DNA of 64,000 nucleotides from an uncultured Bacteroides sp. (GTDB taxonomy: Bacteria; Bacteroidota; Bacteroidia; Bacteroidales; Bacteroidaceae), in the NCBI RefSeq assembly GCF_963678845.1, contig NZ_OY787468.1, forward strand, positions 930,001 to 994,000. The letters are read 5' to 3'. Position numbers and translations under genes: made by a program. The notes beneath the pieces are model-generated. The model saw only the letters and a list, made by a program, of their open reading frames with translations. It had not been told where the DNA came from and did no database searches. Of the stretch, positions 8,501-17,600 are shown one piece after another. Numbering within the stretch: the stretch's first letter is position 1; every line of letters starts with the position of its first letter.

Positions 8501-8615
8501 TTTCATCCCTCACTCCCTCACTTTCTTTGACAATAACTTGAATATCAGCAGACTGGATCGTGATGGTAGCATTTTATCCATCACTGAACCATCACTAAAT
8601 GATGCTTACCATCAC
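8501..8615. repeat. Intergenic structured repeat, copy 1 of 2
   Basis: About 115 nt shared with 60912-61026. It opens with a box of about 24 nt (CATCCCTCACTCCCT at its centre). Then GTGATGGTAGCAT (8560-8572) pairs with ATGCTTACCATCAC (8602-8615) with one bulged base. The loop holds two CCATCAC words (8578, 8589) 11 nt apart, and a third lies in the 3' arm (8609). It sits between the tRNA-Gln and DUF349-gene terminators, so it belongs to neither gene. Confidence 0.7.
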
Positions 8616-8636
8616 CAACAGGCGTGTAACGGGCAT

Positions 8637-8668
8637 AAAAAGAGCCTCAATTAAGAGGCTCTTTTTAT
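8637..8668. terminator. Terminator after the DUF349 gene
   Basis: AGAGCCTC (8641-8648) pairs with GAGGCTCT (8655-8662) around a 6-nt loop. A and T runs flank it on both sides, so it can act on the minus-strand gene ending at 8691. Confidence 0.85.
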
Positions 8669-8690
8669 ATAATATATTGGTTCTGTCTGA

Positions 8691-10541
8691 TTATTGTTTT
8701 GCAGACTCATCAATAACTTTAATCTTTTCCAGAGTAAGTTCCAGATCAGCTTTTAGCTTTTCTACTTTTCTGTTTAGCTCAGTAACCAAACTATTTCCTT
8801 TTTTCGATGAGGAAGAGAGGAATCCAAGGTTGTTTTCGTATGTTTTTATCTCGTTCTTCATTGCTTCATAAGCACGAACAAGTTTTTCGCGTTCACGATA
8901 AAGTGTTTGCATTCCACCTTTTTCGCCTTGACCGCTAACACTACTGATATTAGATTTGAAATTATTCAGTTTTCTATTGGCTGCATTTACATTAAGACGA
9001 TCAAACAGCTTATCAACTAATTCGTGGAATTGCTTGTAAAGTTTGTCTTTTTCCTTGAACGGCACATGGCCAATGGTGTTCCATTCTTTAATAGTTTCAC
9101 GAACCAGATTACTGGCTTCGTTAGCTTCCATGTTTTCGTCAATAGCATTCAATTTCTCAATGAGTGCTTTCTTTTTCTGCATATTTTCAACTTCTACGGA
9201 GCGAAGTGAAGAAGTTGCTTTGTTTTTCTGATCGAAGAAGAAATCACAAGCATCGATAAAACGTTTCCATATTTGGTCAGAATACTTCTTGGACACAGGA
9301 CCAACGGTTTTCCATTCTTTCTGAAGCTTAGTCAGAGCATCAGAAGTCTCTTTCCAGTCAGTGCTATCTTTAAGTGCTTCCACTTGTTCGCAAAGCGCCT
9401 TTTTCTTTTCCAGATTCTCATTCATTCCTTCCTTTATACTCTTAAAGAATTCTCCTTTTTTCTTGAAGAATTCATCGCAAGCAGCACGGAATCTTTCGAA
9501 AATCTTTATGTTCATTTTTTGTGGAGCGAAACCAATGGTTTTCCATTTAGTCTGGAGTGCAATAATTTCCTGAGTTTTGCTTTCCCATGCAGTAAAGGAG
9601 TTCAATACTCCATATTCTGTAGATTCAACAATTTCGCAAATAACAGTTTTCTCATCCAGATTTCGTTGTTCTACTTCCTTTAAGGACTCAAAATGCTGTT
9701 GGTGACGGCGATTAACTTCAGTAGAGGCTGTTTTAAAACGCGCCCATATTTCATCACGAAGTTCTTTTGCTACAGGACCTGTATCACGGAATTCCTGATG
9801 TAGCTTTTGCAATTGGTGAAATGCGGAGACTACGTCCGGTTCATTTGCCAATCTTTCTGCAGCCTCGCAAAGTTTTGATTTAATTTCAAGGTTTTTCTTG
9901 AAATCGTAATCTCTGAATTCGTTGTTTATTTTAATTATATCGTAGAACTTCTCTACATAAACCTGATAATTCTTCCATAATTCATTTACTTTAGCTTGAG
10001 GAACCTGCTTTATCTCGTTCCATTCCTGCTGAAGTTTCTTGAAGTCATTATAAGCTTTATTTACATCTTCAGGATAATTGACCAGCTCTTTAAGCTTTTC
10101 AATGATACCGAGCTTTGATAGTAGGTTTTCTTCTTTTTGCTTTTCAAGTTCTGCATTAAACGCACTTCTTTTTTCTTTGATAGTGGCCATTATAGACTTA
10201 AACTCATTTTCATAAGTGTCCGTTACCGGAACAAATGAATCTTCGTTTCCACCTTCTTCTACAAAGCTTTTCTTTGCAGCGTCTTGTTCTATTTTATGGA
10301 TTTTGTAGAAAGTTTGCTTAAGGGAATCTAGTTCTTGCTTATGAGCATTTTCCGTATCTTCGGCAATCTCTTTAAGCCTGTCAATTACTTCCTGTTTTGA
10401 CTGCAGTGCAGTCGATGTGTTTACTTCGGTAGTTTCCTCTGGAGTTTCTTCAGCTTTCACTTCTGAAACCTCGGGAACATTCTTGTCTTCTTCTAATTTC
10501 CCTTCTTCTTGAGGTAGATTAGTGTCTTGAGTGTCCATCAT
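8691..10541 (-). CDS. DUF349 repeat coiled-coil protein
   Basis: A 616-residue soluble protein, highly charged and almost wholly helical. After an acidic, low-complexity N-terminus (about residues 1-60) it carries several DUF349 repeats of about 70 residues. Each contains a pattern such as LQxxWKTIGxVxxxxxxxIWxRFxxACDxFF (for example near residues 330-360 and 400-430). The C-terminus is a coiled coil. DUF349 proteins are common in Bacteroidetes and lack a known biochemical role. There is no signal peptide or enzyme motif. An alternative start at the second Met (10538) is equally possible. Confidence 0.85.
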   Translation of the reverse strand: MMDTQDTNLPQEEGKLEEDKNVPEVSEVKAEETPEETTEVNTSTALQSKQEVIDRLKEIAEDTENAHKQELDSLKQTFYKIHKIEQDAAKKSFVEEGGNEDSFVPVTDTYENEFKSIMATIKEKRSAFNAELEKQKEENLLSKLGIIEKLKELVNYPEDVNKAYNDFKKLQQEWNEIKQVPQAKVNELWKNYQVYVEKFYDIIKINNEFRDYDFKKNLEIKSKLCEAAERLANEPDVVSAFHQLQKLHQEFRDTGPVAKELRDEIWARFKTASTEVNRRHQQHFESLKEVEQRNLDEKTVICEIVESTEYGVLNSFTAWESKTQEIIALQTKWKTIGFAPQKMNIKIFERFRAACDEFFKKKGEFFKSIKEGMNENLEKKKALCEQVEALKDSTDWKETSDALTKLQKEWKTVGPVSKKYSDQIWKRFIDACDFFFDQKNKATSSLRSVEVENMQKKKALIEKLNAIDENMEANEASNLVRETIKEWNTIGHVPFKEKDKLYKQFHELVDKLFDRLNVNAANRKLNNFKSNISSVSGQGEKGGMQTLYREREKLVRAYEAMKNEIKTYENNLGFLSSSSKKGNSLVTELNRKVEKLKADLELTLEKIKVIDESAKQ

Positions 10542-10723
10542 TTATTCAATCGTTTTTAGGTATAGGATTTAGTCCCTTCATTACATTAGTCCACAAATTA
10601 ATAAAATAATTTCTTTATTTTCTAATGTTTTGGCATATTTTTTCACCTTTGCCCTCTTAATAGTTGAATTTAGGATGAATTTATGATAAAAGAACTGTAA
10701 TACTTACGCAAAACATCATGTCT

Positions 10724-10745
10724 CCAAATAATTCTCATTATTTGG
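10724..10745. other. Hairpin between the DUF349 gene and ksgA
   Basis: CCAAATAAT (10724-10732) pairs perfectly with ATTATTTGG (10737-10745) over a 4-nt loop. It lies just past the ksgA stop, so a 3' end hairpin is likely, but it lacks a strong T run. Confidence 0.45.
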
Positions 10746-10789
10746 AAAATGACGGCAAAAGCATGTTTTTATGGCAATGTTTATTTTTC

Positions 10790-11596
10790 TTATTCAGTAA
10801 TCTTTTCCTGTTGCTCAGCCAAAGCTTTCTCAACGTTATTTGTCAGATTAATAAATTCGGCAACAGAAAGTTGTTCTGGACGTTTGTTGAATAATATATC
10901 TTGGCAAAGAGGGCAATCTTTCCCTAGTATTGGTTTGATAGAATTTCTTAAAGTTTTTCTGCGCTGATTAAAAGTGGTTTTTACCACTAGTTTGAAAAGT
11001 TTTTCATTACAACCAAGTTCCTTGGTTTCATTGCGTGTCATCCTTATTACGGCACTCTTTACTTTAGGAGGTGGGTTGAATACCGTTTCACTTACTGTGA
11101 AGAGATATTCCACATGATACCATGCCTGAATAAGTACACTCAGAATACCGTATGTTTTACTCCCGGGACCGGCAGCGATTCTTTCTGCAACCTCTTTTTG
11201 AATCATACCTGTGCAACAGGGAACAAGATCCTTGTTCTCAAGCATTTTGAAGAATATCTGGCTTGATATGTTGTATGGGTAATTACCCGTCAGCACAAAC
11301 TGATTTCCCCCGAATACTCTATCAAGATTCATTTTTAGAAAATCATCTTCAATAATATGATCTTCCAGTGACGGATAAGCCTCACGAAGATATGCTACTG
11401 ATTCAAAGTCTACTTCTACAACCTTAACAGGTCTTTCCTTTTTTACCAGAAATTGAGTGAGAACACCCATACCTGGCCCTACTTCTAATACCGGAAGTTC
11501 AGGTACGGCATCTACCGTATCTGCAATATCTTGTGCTATCTTCAGGTCCTTCAGGAAATGTTGTCCGAGGAATTTCTTTGGTTTTACTACTCTCAT
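10790..11596 (-). CDS. rsmA: 16S rRNA dimethyladenosine transferase KsgA/RsmA
   Basis: This enzyme dimethylates A1518 and A1519 of 16S rRNA late in small-subunit assembly. The 268-residue protein has the opening KPKKFLGQHFL, the SAM-binding LEVGPGMG (residues 37-44) and the catalytic NYPYNISS (105-112), all diagnostic of the family. It is divergent from the flippase-like gene; their -7 boxes are only 7 nt apart. Confidence 0.96.
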   Translation of the reverse strand: MRVVKPKKFLGQHFLKDLKIAQDIADTVDAVPELPVLEVGPGMGVLTQFLVKKERPVKVVEVDFESVAYLREAYPSLEDHIIEDDFLKMNLDRVFGGNQFVLTGNYPYNISSQIFFKMLENKDLVPCCTGMIQKEVAERIAAGPGSKTYGILSVLIQAWYHVEYLFTVSETVFNPPPKVKSAVIRMTRNETKELGCNEKLFKLVVKTTFNQRRKTLRNSIKPILGKDCPLCQDILFNKRPEQLSVAEFINLTNNVEKALAEQQEKITE

Positions 11597-11643
11597 TCTG
11601 TTAATTTAATTGTTTATTCGTTCGCTCTTTACAGATAACCTAT

Positions 11644-11651
11644 TATCTTTG
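11644..11651 (+). promoter_or_regulatory. -7 box for the flippase-like gene and pepD
   Basis: TATCTTTG matches TAnnTTTG, with a weak -33 match TTCG at 11621-11624 (19-nt spacer). It lies inside the longer possible reading frame that begins at 11610, which argues that translation starts further downstream. Confidence 0.6.
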
Positions 11652-11658
11652 CAGCTTG

Positions 11659-11666
11659 CAAAGGTA
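11659..11666 (-). promoter_or_regulatory. -7 box for ksgA
   Basis: Read on the minus strand as TACCTTTG (TAnnTTTG). It is 7 nt from the divergent -7 box at 11644-11651, so polymerase binding at the two promoters should be mutually exclusive. Confidence 0.55.
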
Positions 11667-11693
11667 TTAATAATAATCCATTTATTTATAATT

Positions 11694-12689
11694 TTGGGAA
11701 CACCTCCGTTTAAAAAGATAATAAAAAAGACATTTCAAATAGCTTTACCGCTCATCTTAGGCGGTTTTATATTAATTTGGGTCTATCGGGACTTTGACTT
11801 TTCTAAAGTGGGTCATGTCCTTTTTCATGAGATGAACTATTGGTGGATGTTAGTTTCACTTGTGTTTGGTGTATTCAGCCACGTTTTCCGTGGATGGAGA
11901 TGGAAGCAAACCTTGGAACCTCTTGATGCTTATCCTAAATCCAGCAATTGCGTGAATGCTATATTCATTTCTTATGCGGCAAATTTAGTGTTGCCCCGTG
12001 TAGGTGAAGTTTCCAGATGCACAATACTTTCCAAGTATGACGGTGTATCTTTCTCCAAATCTTTAGGTACGGTTGTTACCGAACGAATTATTGATTCAAT
12101 AATGGTGGTGGCTATTACAGGAACAACTTTAGTCCTTCAGCTGGGTATATTTAAAAGTTTTTTTGCCAAGACCGGAACCAATCTTGATTCTATAGGGCAG
12201 ATATTCCTTTCACCGGAGTTCTACATTATCACATTGTGTGTAATTGGTGTATGTATATTGCTTTATAAGCTCATGCGATTACTTTCATTCTTTGAAAAAG
12301 TAAAAGGAATTGCGCTGAATGTTTGGGAAGGCATATTAACGCTGAAGCATGTTAAAAATATGCCTCTTTTTATCTTGTATACATTCCTTATCTGGTTCTG
12401 TTATTTTATGGAATTTTATCTGACATTCTTTTGTTTCGGTTTCTCTTCGAACTTAAGTTTTATGGCCGGATTGGTAATGTTTGCAGCGGGAAGTGTGGCA
12501 GTAGTTGTTCCAACGCCTAATGGTGCCGGACCGTGGCACTTTGCGATAATTTCCATGATGGTGCTTTACGGAGTTAATGTAACCGATGCGGGAATATTTG
12601 CCTTAATTAAACATGGAATACAAACATTATTATTAATTTTGCTAGGTATATATGGGTTAGTAGCCCTGCCTTTTACAAATAAAAATTAA
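11694..12689 (+). CDS. Lysylphosphatidylglycerol synthetase/UPF0104-type membrane protein
   Basis: A polytopic inner-membrane protein of the UPF0104/YbhN family, related to the flippase half of MprF and often called a lipid or glycolipid flippase; the substrate is unknown. It has about eight hydrophobic segments, with the conserved stretches FRGWRWKQTLEPL, YAANLVLPRVGEVSRC and PTPNGAGPWHFAI. The frame stays open back to a TTG at 11610. The promoter box at 11644-11651 lies inside that extension, so I use the TTG at 11694, which removes an atypical 28-residue leader. It is followed 5 nt later by pepD. Confidence 0.8.
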   Translation: MGTPPFKKIIKKTFQIALPLILGGFILIWVYRDFDFSKVGHVLFHEMNYWWMLVSLVFGVFSHVFRGWRWKQTLEPLDAYPKSSNCVNAIFISYAANLVLPRVGEVSRCTILSKYDGVSFSKSLGTVVTERIIDSIMVVAITGTTLVLQLGIFKSFFAKTGTNLDSIGQIFLSPEFYIITLCVIGVCILLYKLMRLLSFFEKVKGIALNVWEGILTLKHVKNMPLFILYTFLIWFCYFMEFYLTFFCFGFSSNLSFMAGLVMFAAGSVAVVVPTPNGAGPWHFAIISMMVLYGVNVTDAGIFALIKHGIQTLLLILLGIYGLVALPFTNKN

Positions 12690-12694
12690 AGTGT

Positions 12695-14155
12695 ATGAAA
12701 ACAATTCAATCATTGGCTCCCGAAGCAGTATGGAAGCATTTCTACTCATTAACCAGAATTCCACGTCCTTCTGGCTTTATGAAACCTGTAACCGAGTTTT
12801 TGTTAAACTTCGGAAAGAGTTTAAATCTGGAATCATTTACTGATGAGATTGGTAATGTCATTATAAGAAAGCCGGCTACCCCGGGAATGGAAAATCGCAA
12901 GGGAGTTATCCTTCAGGCACACATGGATATGGTTCCTCAGAAGAATAACGACACTGCTCATGACTTTGAGAAAGATCCTATTGAGACCTATATTGATGGC
13001 GATTGGGTAAAAGCAAAAGGTACTACACTTGGTGCTGATGACGGAATGGGTGTTGCAGCAATAATGGCTGTTCTTGAAGATAAGACCCTGAAACATGGCC
13101 CGCTGGAAGCATTGATTACTGTTGACGAAGAGACTGGTATGTTTGGTGCTTTTGCTTTGAAGAAAGAGAGTATTCAAGGAGAGATCCTTTTGAATCTGGA
13201 TTCTGAAGACGAAGGCGAACTTTACATTGGCTGTGCTGGTGGCGAAGATGTTACTGCAACTTTCCAATATAAAGAGGTTCCTGCAGAAGATGGCGACATT
13301 GCTGTAAAAATTACCTTGAAAGGGTTGCGCGGTGGACACTCTGGTTTGGAAATTAATCAGGGACGTGCTAATGCAAATAAACTAATGGTTCGTTTCCTTC
13401 GCGAGGCAGTTGCCAGTTATGAGGCCAGACTTGCCATCTTTGAAGGTGGAAACATGCGCAATGCTATTCCACGTGAAGCACACGTTATAGTAACAATTCC
13501 TTCTGAAAACGAGGAAGAACTGGTAGACTTAGTGCAATACTGCGAAAACATGTTTAATGAAGAGTTTGCAGGAATCGAGGAAAAGATTAGTTTCAAAGCT
13601 GAAAAAACAGACTTACCAAAAGGACTTGTTCCAGAAGAAATACAGGATGATATCATCAACTCCATCTTTGCTTGTCAGAATGGTGTATTGAGAAATATTC
13701 CTTCTATTCCTGATACAGTAGAAACATCTTCAAACCTTGCAATTGTTAAGGTTAAAGATGGCGTTGCAGAAGTGAAGATTCTTGCTAGAAGTGCTTCCGA
13801 TTCTATGAAAGAATACCTCACTACCAGTATTGAATGCTGTTTCAACATGGCAGGAGCCAAGGTAGAAATGTCAGGCGCTTACTCAGGATGGCAGCCAGAC
13901 GTGAATTCTCCTATTCTTCATGCCATGAAAGCTTCTTATAAAGCTCAGTTTGGCGAAGAACCTGCGGTGAAAGTGATCCATGCCGGACTGGAATGTGGCA
14001 TCATTGGTGCTAATATTCCAGGATTGGATATGATTTCTTTTGGTCCAACATTGCGCTCTCCTCACTCACCAGACGAACGTGTTTATATTCCATCAGTAAA
14101 GAAATTCTATGAATTCCTTGTTGCAACATTGGAACAAACACCAGTCAAAGAGTAA
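12695..14155 (+). CDS. pepD: Aminoacyl-histidine dipeptidase (M20 family)
   Basis: A cytosolic di-zinc peptidase that cleaves Xaa-His and other dipeptides. The 486-residue protein shows the M20 metal ligands and catalytic residues in order: QAHMDMV (His76, Asp78), LGADDGMG (Asp115) and DEETGMFG (Glu145-Glu146). GLRGGHSGLEI opens the dimerisation or lid part, and a late His is in SPHSPDERV. Length fits the PepD/PepV-like family. It is co-transcribed with the upstream membrane protein and followed by a terminator. Confidence 0.93.
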   Translation: MKTIQSLAPEAVWKHFYSLTRIPRPSGFMKPVTEFLLNFGKSLNLESFTDEIGNVIIRKPATPGMENRKGVILQAHMDMVPQKNNDTAHDFEKDPIETYIDGDWVKAKGTTLGADDGMGVAAIMAVLEDKTLKHGPLEALITVDEETGMFGAFALKKESIQGEILLNLDSEDEGELYIGCAGGEDVTATFQYKEVPAEDGDIAVKITLKGLRGGHSGLEINQGRANANKLMVRFLREAVASYEARLAIFEGGNMRNAIPREAHVIVTIPSENEEELVDLVQYCENMFNEEFAGIEEKISFKAEKTDLPKGLVPEEIQDDIINSIFACQNGVLRNIPSIPDTVETSSNLAIVKVKDGVAEVKILARSASDSMKEYLTTSIECCFNMAGAKVEMSGAYSGWQPDVNSPILHAMKASYKAQFGEEPAVKVIHAGLECGIIGANIPGLDMISFGPTLRSPHSPDERVYIPSVKKFYEFLVATLEQTPVKE

Positions 14156-14180
14156 AAACAAGTCAGAAAAAATAAATATG

Positions 14181-14218
14181 AAGTGCGGGATGGAGTAATC
14201 TTTCCCGCACTTTTTTTT
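14181..14218 (+). terminator. Terminator after pepD
   Basis: AAGTGCGGGA (14181-14190) pairs with TCCCGCACTT (14203-14212), followed by eight Ts. Confidence 0.88.
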
Positions 14219-14221
14219 CGT

Positions 14222-14306
14222 CCACCCGGGTGTGCAAATTTGGTAGACCCAGATGTAGCCTAACTGTAGACCCGGGTGTAAGGGGGTGGTACACCCGGGT
14301 CTACAG
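14222..14306. repeat. Four-unit phased palindrome array, word CCCGGG
   Basis: Part of the 540-nt gap between pepD and the macroglobulin gene. CCCGGG cores start at 14225, 14271 and 14294 with a degenerate CCCAGA at 14248, an exact 23-nt period. Unit 3 CTGTAGACCCGGGTGTA (14264-14280) and unit 4 TACACCCGGGTCTACAG (14290-14306) form a perfect 17-bp inverted repeat with a 9-nt loop. This region is far more GC-rich than its surroundings. Confidence 0.85.
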
Positions 14307-14402
14307 AAAAATAGTTCAAAGAGCTAACTAATATGGAATAGGGAAGATACAATCTTACACTAGACTATAATAAACACAGTCAACCAAAATCAGGACGAGA
14401 CA

Positions 14403-14508
14403 AGTGCTAGATCGCTAGATCACTGCTAGATCAAATTATATTGATCTAGCACATTCTATTTTGTTAATTACTAAATAGTTATATGCTTATTGCTAGATCG
14501 CTAGATCA
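14403..14508. repeat. GCTAGATC word array
   Basis: Five forward GCTAGATC words start at 14406, 14414, 14425, 14492 and 14500, and one inverted GATCTAGC at 14443. The 18-nt string TGCTAGATCGCTAGATCA occurs exactly twice (14405 and 14491). TGCTAGATCAA (14424-14434) pairs with TTGATCTAGCA (14441-14451). Spacing is less regular than in the neighbouring array. Nothing else was seen from here to the macroglobulin gene at 14696. Confidence 0.8.
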
Positions 14509-14695
14509 ATTTCACAAAAACAAAATTATGTAGCCTGAACTTTTTGAGTTATTTAGTCGGGTTTAATCTAAAACGGATTTAGAGACAATTGACATTTAGT
14601 TTATTTTTCATAAAAAGTGACTTAAATCTTTTGTAGCTGATGCATGATTTTTAAGTTTAAATCGTTTACTTTGTCATAACGTACTAAAACTAAAA

Positions 14696-17600
14696 ATGAT
14701 AGATATGAGAACCAGACTATTTACCTTTTTTACTTTTCTGATAACATCGCTATCTTTATTTGCTCAACAGCAATCTTATAAAGAGATGTGGAAGAGTGTT
14801 GAGGCTTTTGAGAAAAAAGACCTTCCGCAATCTGTGATAAAAGTAACAAATGAAATCTATCGCAAGGCATTGGCTGAGAAGAACTCTCCGCAAATGTTTA
14901 AGGCATATTTATATAATGCCAATACAAAGCTTAAGATCAATGCTGATAGCTTTTATGTAAACCTGAAAGGTTTGGAAAAATGGGAATCAGAATCAACAGT
15001 TCCTATGGATAAAGCAATCCTGAATTCCATGATAGCCGAGCTTTATGCAGATTATGCTCAGAATAATTCCTGGCAGCTTCGTAAAGGCAAACAGTTAACC
15101 GGAGAAACTCCCGAAGATATCCGCGAGTGGAGCACCAATCTTTTTATTCAGAAAGCTTTTTCTTGTTTGCGCCTTTCGCTGAAAGATCAGAAACTTCTGC
15201 AGGAAACTTCTTCATCAGCTTATGAACCGATTGTGACGAATGGTGAAACAAGTGATTTTTTCCATCACGATATGCTTCATTTACTGGCTAAACGTGCGCT
15301 TTCTTCTCTTTCAACTTTGCAAAATATTTCGAAAGATATTTATCCACAGACTTTGTTGAAAGCAGAAACAGCATTTGCAAATACTGCATCTTTTATTAAA
15401 ACTCAGATCCCTGTCGCCAGTGAATATGATGCTGTGGCAGAGAAATGCCGTATTTATAAAGAACTGATTGCTTATTATCAGCTAGCTAATAATAAAGATG
15501 CCGTATTACTGACTGAATTAGAACGGTTGGATTATACAAAACAGCAGTTCCAGGAAACAAATGCGGATGAATGGGAAGCTATTCAGAAAAAGGAATTAGG
15601 TGTCGATCCTTATATTGCTGCACTGAATGACTTAATTGCTCAGAATTCTTCCAATGAAATTTGTGCGGAAGTCTATTTAGGAAAAGCGAATTATGTGCAA
15701 ACAAGAAACAAATTACCTTTGGCTCTGGAAATTTTGGATGAAGCTATTCAAAAGTATCCTAAATATAAGCGGATTAATTTGTTGAAAAACAGCAAACAAC
15801 AGATTCTAAATCCTTATTTATCAGTAGAATCTCCCCAGATTATTTATCCGGGCGAACAGTTTAATCTCAAAGTTTCCCATAAGAATCTAAACGGATTTAA
15901 GATCTGCTTCTATAAAGTGAATCTTCCAGTCAATTCTCCTGTCCTGGAAAAAGAAATTGATAAAAAGTTCTACAAAAAACATACTAATCTGTTATCTTCA
16001 GAACATTATTCTTTAGTACGCCCTTTAGATTATCAGCAGAAAGATTCAGTGCTTAAAGTGAAAGCTCCTTCATTAGGGCTATATATATTGAACATAATTC
16101 CTGATGAGAAAACGAACGACTCAAGTGAACGATTTATTTATTCTTCAGCTTTTAAAATTCTGACCAGAAGTCTTTCTAAAGATAAGGTCGAGATTGTTAC
16201 GCTTGATGCCCAAAGTGGACACCCAATATCTGGTGCGACGGTGACTTTGTTTGTTAATAATAAAGGAGATAAAAAGGAATATGCGAAAGTAATCACGGAG
16301 AATAACGGAAGTTTAGTGGTTGATAAAGTGGATAATCTGAGATGGCTTACTGCCTCAAAAGGAAATGATGTTGCTTTGCCTTTGCAAAATATTTATCTTT
16401 ACCGTAACTCTTTTACAGAAATGAAAGAGGAGAGGGAAGCTGTTACTTTGCTTACTGACCGAAGCCTTTATCGCCCCGGACAAACTGTTTTTGTGAAAGG
16501 TATTGCTTATCGTTCGGCTTTGGATAAAGCTCATGTAGTGGCAAACAAAGAATATATTCTTCACCTGTATGATGCCAATAATAAAATGATAGCCGAGAAG
16601 AAGCTATTAACAAATGAGTTTGGCTCATTTACAACTGATTTTTCTTTACCGTCTTCTACACTAAATGGTCAGTTCCGATTGGAGACAAATTTTGGAAGTA
16701 CAGTTATCCGTGTGGAAGAGTATAAACGACCAACTTTTGAAATAACCTTTCAGCCTTTGGAGGGTAGCTATACTTTCAATGATTCGGTAAGGGTGAACGG
16801 TTCAGCAAAGACTTTTTCTGGTGTGGCTGTTCAGGGTTCTTCAGTAAAATATAGCATTACTCGTGTTCAACCTTACTGGTGGGAATGGCGCGAAGGACGA
16901 GAAACTACATTAACCTCGGGCGAAGCTGTGGTTGACGAGAAAGGTAATTTTGTAGTTTCTTTCCGGTTAATTCCTGATCTTAGCGATGATCTCGACGAAT
17001 GTTATTATACATATAAGGTTAAAGCAACGCTTACTGATGCTGCGGGAGAGACACAAACTGCCGAGACATCTATTTCAGTGGGTAGTACTTCGTTGGTTCT
17101 GTCTACAGATATGGATGATGAAATTTGTCGGGACAAAGTTATCAGCGCAACATTTAAGGCTGATAACCTTAGTCAGAAACCGGTAAATGTGGAAGGTACC
17201 TACCAATTATTTGCAAAAGGCAATAAGAAGCCTGTTCTAGAAGGGAAATTTGTTTCAAATAAATTGCAGGAACTCACAGCCTGGAAGGATTTACCTTCCG
17301 GAGAATATAATCTGGCTCTCTCTGCTTTGGATGAGAAGGGAAGAAAAGCTACTTGTGATAAGTTTCTTGTGCTTTTTTCAGTCAATGATAAGCAACCACC
17401 TGTTTCCAAGCCAATGTGGTGCAAGCTGATGGATACTACATTTGCTCCAGACAAGCCGGCAACTATTTTATTCGGGTCGGGAGAGAAGAACGTACATGTT
17501 CTTTATGATGTTTTTGCGGGTGGCAAGCATATTGAAAGTCGCCGCCTTGATTTATCCAACTCCGTTCAACGTTTTGATTTTCCTTATAAGGAAGAATATG

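Noticed and set aside
14222..14508. CRISPR array
   Set aside because: Units are 8-17 nt, palindromic and in both orientations, with no spacers of 30 nt or so and no cas genes in the window.
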